A DNA stretch of 64,000 nt. Source: Serinicoccus sediminis. Lineage in GTDB: Bacteria > Actinomycetota > Actinomycetes > Actinomycetales > Dermatophilaceae. A model generated the notes under the pieces. It was not told the DNA's origin, did not search any database, and saw only the letters and a program-made list of their open reading frames with translations. The stretch is from the NCBI RefSeq assembly GCF_004153545.1, contig NZ_SDVA01000010.1, forward strand, positions 62,001 to 126,000, in the 5' to 3' direction. The position numbers and the translations under genes were made by a program. Of this stretch, positions 61,913 through 64,000 are shown one piece after another; position 1 is the stretch's first letter; the number at the start of each line of letters is the position of its first letter.

Positions 61913-61927
61913 ACGTCACACTGACGT
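61913..61927. promoter_or_regulatory. Palindrome at the start of the sufR-like gene, candidate operator
   Basis: ACGTCA-CAC-TGACGT is a perfect 6-3-6 palindrome that ends 1 nt before the GTG at 61929. Upstream, TACCTT (61889-61894) fits a -10 element, which would put the palindrome near +12 to +26 of the transcript, a good place for autorepression. Confidence 0.45.
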
Positions 61928-61928
61928 G

Positions 61929-62747
61929 GTGAATATCGCACAGGTGCCTGACGCCATGGCGGAGGTGCACGACGAGTCCCGGACGCGGGACCGGGTGCGT
62001 CGCGCCGTGGGCGAGCAGGCGCCGGTGACCGCCAGCGCGCTGGCCAAGGACCTCGGCCTCACCCCCGCCGCGGTCCGCCGCCACCTGGACGCCCTGGACG
62101 AGGCCGGGCTCATCGCCGAGCACGACGGGCCCCTGCCGGGCCGTCGCGGCCGGGGCCGCCCCGCGCGGGCCTACGTCCTCACCTCCCTCGGGCAGGAGCA
62201 GTTCAGCACCAGCTACGACGGGGTGGCCAACGCGGCCCTGCACTACCTCGCCGACCGGGTAGGGGTCGCGGCCGTCGAGGCCTTCGCCGAGGCCCAGATC
62301 GAGCAGCTCGAGCAGCGGCTGCGCGAGGCGGTGGACCGAGCGGTCGAGGACGCGGGGGACGACGACCTGCAGACCCGCACCGCCGCGCTCGCGAAGGCCC
62401 TGTCGCACGAGGGGTATGCCGCGTCGGCCCGCCCCGTGGGGGAGGGGACCGGGCTGGCCGGCCTGCAGCTGTGCCAGGGCCACTGCCCGGTGCGTGAGGT
62501 CGCCACCGAGTTCCCGCAGTTCTGCGAGGCCGAGACCAAGGCCATCGCCCGTATCCTCGACGTGCACGTGCAACGGCTGGCGACGCTGGCCGGCGGCGAG
62601 CACGTCTGCACCACCTTCGTGCCGATCGGCGCCCTGGGGACCGCACCACCGAGTGCGGAAGAAAGAGCGAGTGCCCCGCCGTTCGTCATACCGAGGACTT
62701 CTGACCGCACAGACCCCACCGACCACACGACCGACGAGAGGACGTGA
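61929..62747 (+). CDS. sufR: SufR-type iron-sulfur-sensing transcriptional repressor
   Basis: A 272-residue regulator. An ArsR/DeoR-like winged helix lies at about residues 22-80 ([24 protein letters not shown] as recognition helices; wing [17 protein letters not shown]). The C-terminal sensor has cysteines in LCQGHC, PQFCEAE and EHVC, the SufR pattern for an Fe-S cluster. It should repress the suf operon, which begins 1 nt downstream with sufB. GTG 61929 is chosen; ATG 61956 is possible and would leave the palindrome clear of the coding region. Confidence 0.88.
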   Translation: MNIAQVPDAMAEVHDESRTRDRVRRAVGEQAPVTASALAKDLGLTPAAVRRHLDALDEAGLIAEHDGPLPGRRGRGRPARAYVLTSLGQEQFSTSYDGVANAALHYLADRVGVAAVEAFAEAQIEQLEQRLREAVDRAVEDAGDDDLQTRTAALAKALSHEGYAASARPVGEGTGLAGLQLCQGHCPVREVATEFPQFCEAETKAIARILDVHVQRLATLAGGEHVCTTFVPIGALGTAPPSAEERASAPPFVIPRTSDRTDPTDHTTDERT

Positions 62748-62748
62748 C

Positions 62749-64000
62749 ATGAGCACCAACATCGAGGAGCTCAACCCGGGCCTGAAGGACCTGGGCAAGT
62801 ACGAGTACGGCTGGGCCGACCGCGACGAGGCCGGAGCCTCGGCACGGCGCGGGCTCTCCGAGGCCGTCGTGCGCGACATCTCGGACAGGAAGAACGAGCC
62901 CGAGTGGATGCTGGACCAGCGCCTGAAGGCGCTGCGCCTCTTCGGCAAGAAGCCGATGCCCCACTGGGGCGCGGACCTGTCGGACATCGACTTCGACAAC
63001 ATCAAGTACTTCGTGAAGTCGACGGAGAAGCAGGCCACCAGCTGGGAGGACCTGCCGGAGGACATCCGCAACACCTACGACCGGCTCGGCATCCCCGAGG
63101 CCGAGAAGCAGCGGCTCGTCGCCGGTGTCGCGGCGCAGTACGAGTCGGAGGTTGTCTACCACCAGATCCGCGAGGACCTGGAGGAGAAGGGCGTCCTGTT
63201 CCTGGACACCGACACCGCCCTGCGCGAGCACGGCGACCTGTTCCGTGAGTACTTCGGGTCGGTCATCCCCTCGGGCGACAACAAGTTCTCCGCCCTCAAC
63301 ACCGCCGTGTGGTCGGGCGGGTCGTTCATCTACGTGCCCAAGGGTGTCCACGTCGACATCCCGCTGCAGGCCTACTTCCGGATCAACACCGAGAACATGG
63401 GCCAGTTCGAGCGGACCCTGATCATCGCCGACGAGGGCTCCTCGGTGCACTACGTCGAGGGCTGCACCGCCCCGATCTACAAGACCGACAGCCTGCACAG
63501 CGCGGTCGTCGAGATCGTGGTGAAGAAGAACGCCAAGGTGCGCTACACCACCATCCAGAACTGGTCGAACAACGTCTACAACCTCGTCACCAAGCGGGCG
63601 ACCTGCGACGAGGGCGCGACCATGGAGTGGATCGACGGCAACATCGGCTCCAAGGTCACGATGAAGTACCCGGCCGTCTTCCTCCTCGGCGAGCACGCCA
63701 AGGGCGAGACCCTGTCCGTCGCCTTCGCGGGCGAGGGCCAGCACCAGGACGCCGGCTCCAAGATGGTGCACGCCGCGCCGCACACCTCCTCGACCATCGT
63801 GTCGAAGTCGGTGGCCCGTGGTGGCGGCCGGTCGTCCTACCGCGGCCTGGTCCAGATCAACGAGGGCGCGCACCACAGCCGCTCCTCGGTCGTCTGCGAC
63901 GCGCTGCTCGTCGACCAGATCTCCCGGTCCGACACCTACCCCTACGTCGACGTCCGCGAGGACGACGTGCAGATGGGTCACGAGGCGACCGTCTCCAAGG
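62749..64000 (+). CDS. sufB: Fe-S cluster assembly protein SufB, 3' end beyond window
   Basis: 417 complete codons of SufB, the scaffold subunit of SufBCD, cut off by the right edge. The ATG starts 1 nt after the sufR stop, with GAGAGGACG before it. Seen are [40 protein letters not shown] (SufB signature), [16 protein letters not shown] with the conserved Cys, and [18 protein letters not shown]. About 60 residues are missing at the C-terminus going by usual length. SufR, SufB and following suf genes likely form one operon. Confidence 0.95.
   Translation, partial: MSTNIEELNPGLKDLGKYEYGWADRDEAGASARRGLSEAVVRDISDRKNEPEWMLDQRLKALRLFGKKPMPHWGADLSDIDFDNIKYFVKSTEKQATSWEDLPEDIRNTYDRLGIPEAEKQRLVAGVAAQYESEVVYHQIREDLEEKGVLFLDTDTALREHGDLFREYFGSVIPSGDNKFSALNTAVWSGGSFIYVPKGVHVDIPLQAYFRINTENMGQFERTLIIADEGSSVHYVEGCTAPIYKTDSLHSAVVEIVVKKNAKVRYTTIQNWSNNVYNLVTKRATCDEGATMEWIDGNIGSKVTMKYPAVFLLGEHAKGETLSVAFAGEGQHQDAGSKMVHAAPHTSSTIVSKSVARGGGRSSYRGLVQINEGAHHSRSSVVCDALLVDQISRSDTYPYVDVREDDVQMGHEATVSK

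Overview
The window is about 64 kb of very GC-rich DNA from an actinobacterial chromosome. It carries genes nearly confined to or typical of that phylum: whiA, rbpA, opcA, an ANTAR-type response regulator like PdtaR, and the WhiA-linked rapZ/yvcK pair. The order (trpCBA, pyk, tRNA-Leu, pdtaR, polA, liv, rpsA, uvrB, uvrA, uvrC, rapZ, yvcK, whiA, gap, pgk, tpiA, secG, zwf/tal/tkt, ctaB/ctaA, sufR/sufB) is a conserved actinobacterial backbone. A member of Micrococcales (Intrasporangiaceae or Ornithinimicrobiaceae kind) seems likely, but this is an impression and not a computed placement. I see no mobile element, prophage, CRISPR array or rRNA. Genes are densely packed, often with 4-nt ATGA/GTGA overlaps.

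Layout. 1-5000: a truncated FUSC-type membrane protein, a TIGR03085-like protein and a two-gene ABC exporter that looks like an asymmetric heterodimer. 5000-10040: a tryptophan cluster (two small membrane proteins, trpC, trpB, trpA) continuing into a MauE-like and a DsbA-like redox pair; trpE is not here. 10040-16430: pyk, tRNA-Leu(CAA), pdtaR, a DUF554 protein, a hotdog thioesterase and polA. 16540-22040: branched-chain amino-acid ABC importer livHMGF, with its binding lipoprotein on the opposite strand. 22170-30130: a methyltransferase, rpsA, a BCCT betaine-type transporter, uvrB and terC. 30200-37850 (minus): an EamA exporter, an MBL hydrolase and glutamate synthase gltD/gltB. 38020-46380: uvrA, a Rieske lipoprotein, uvrC, rapZ, yvcK, whiA. 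46500-50390: gap, pgk, tpiA, secG, rbpA. 50430-58130 (minus): tkt-tal-pgi-zwf-opcA, an overlapping pentose-phosphate operon. 58350-64000: ctaB, ctaA, an ABC-2 exporter, a SufR-like repressor and the 5' part of sufB.

The most informative non-coding signal is at three nucleotide-excision or gap-filling repair genes. polA, uvrB and uvrA each have a TTGTCRGTG-like box, exactly 8 nt, a TANNNT -10 hexamer, then 6 nt to the start codon. That is the RecA-independent DNA-damage promoter recognised by PafBC in mycobacteria, placed so that the mRNAs would be leaderless. Other starts (trpC, pyk, the DUF554 gene, the MBL gene) show the leaderless -10 spacing without the damage box. A second genome-scale oddity is that a large share of the rare TAT/ATA triplets sit inside GGTATG/CATACC on both strands, in coding and non-coding DNA.

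Several expected neighbours are missing: trpE and lgt around the trp genes, coaE between rpsA and uvrB (a BCCT transporter bounded by two strong hairpins lies there instead), and pgl after opcA. Stretches over about 150 nt without a gene are few and are listed (28818-28989 and 58132-58351).
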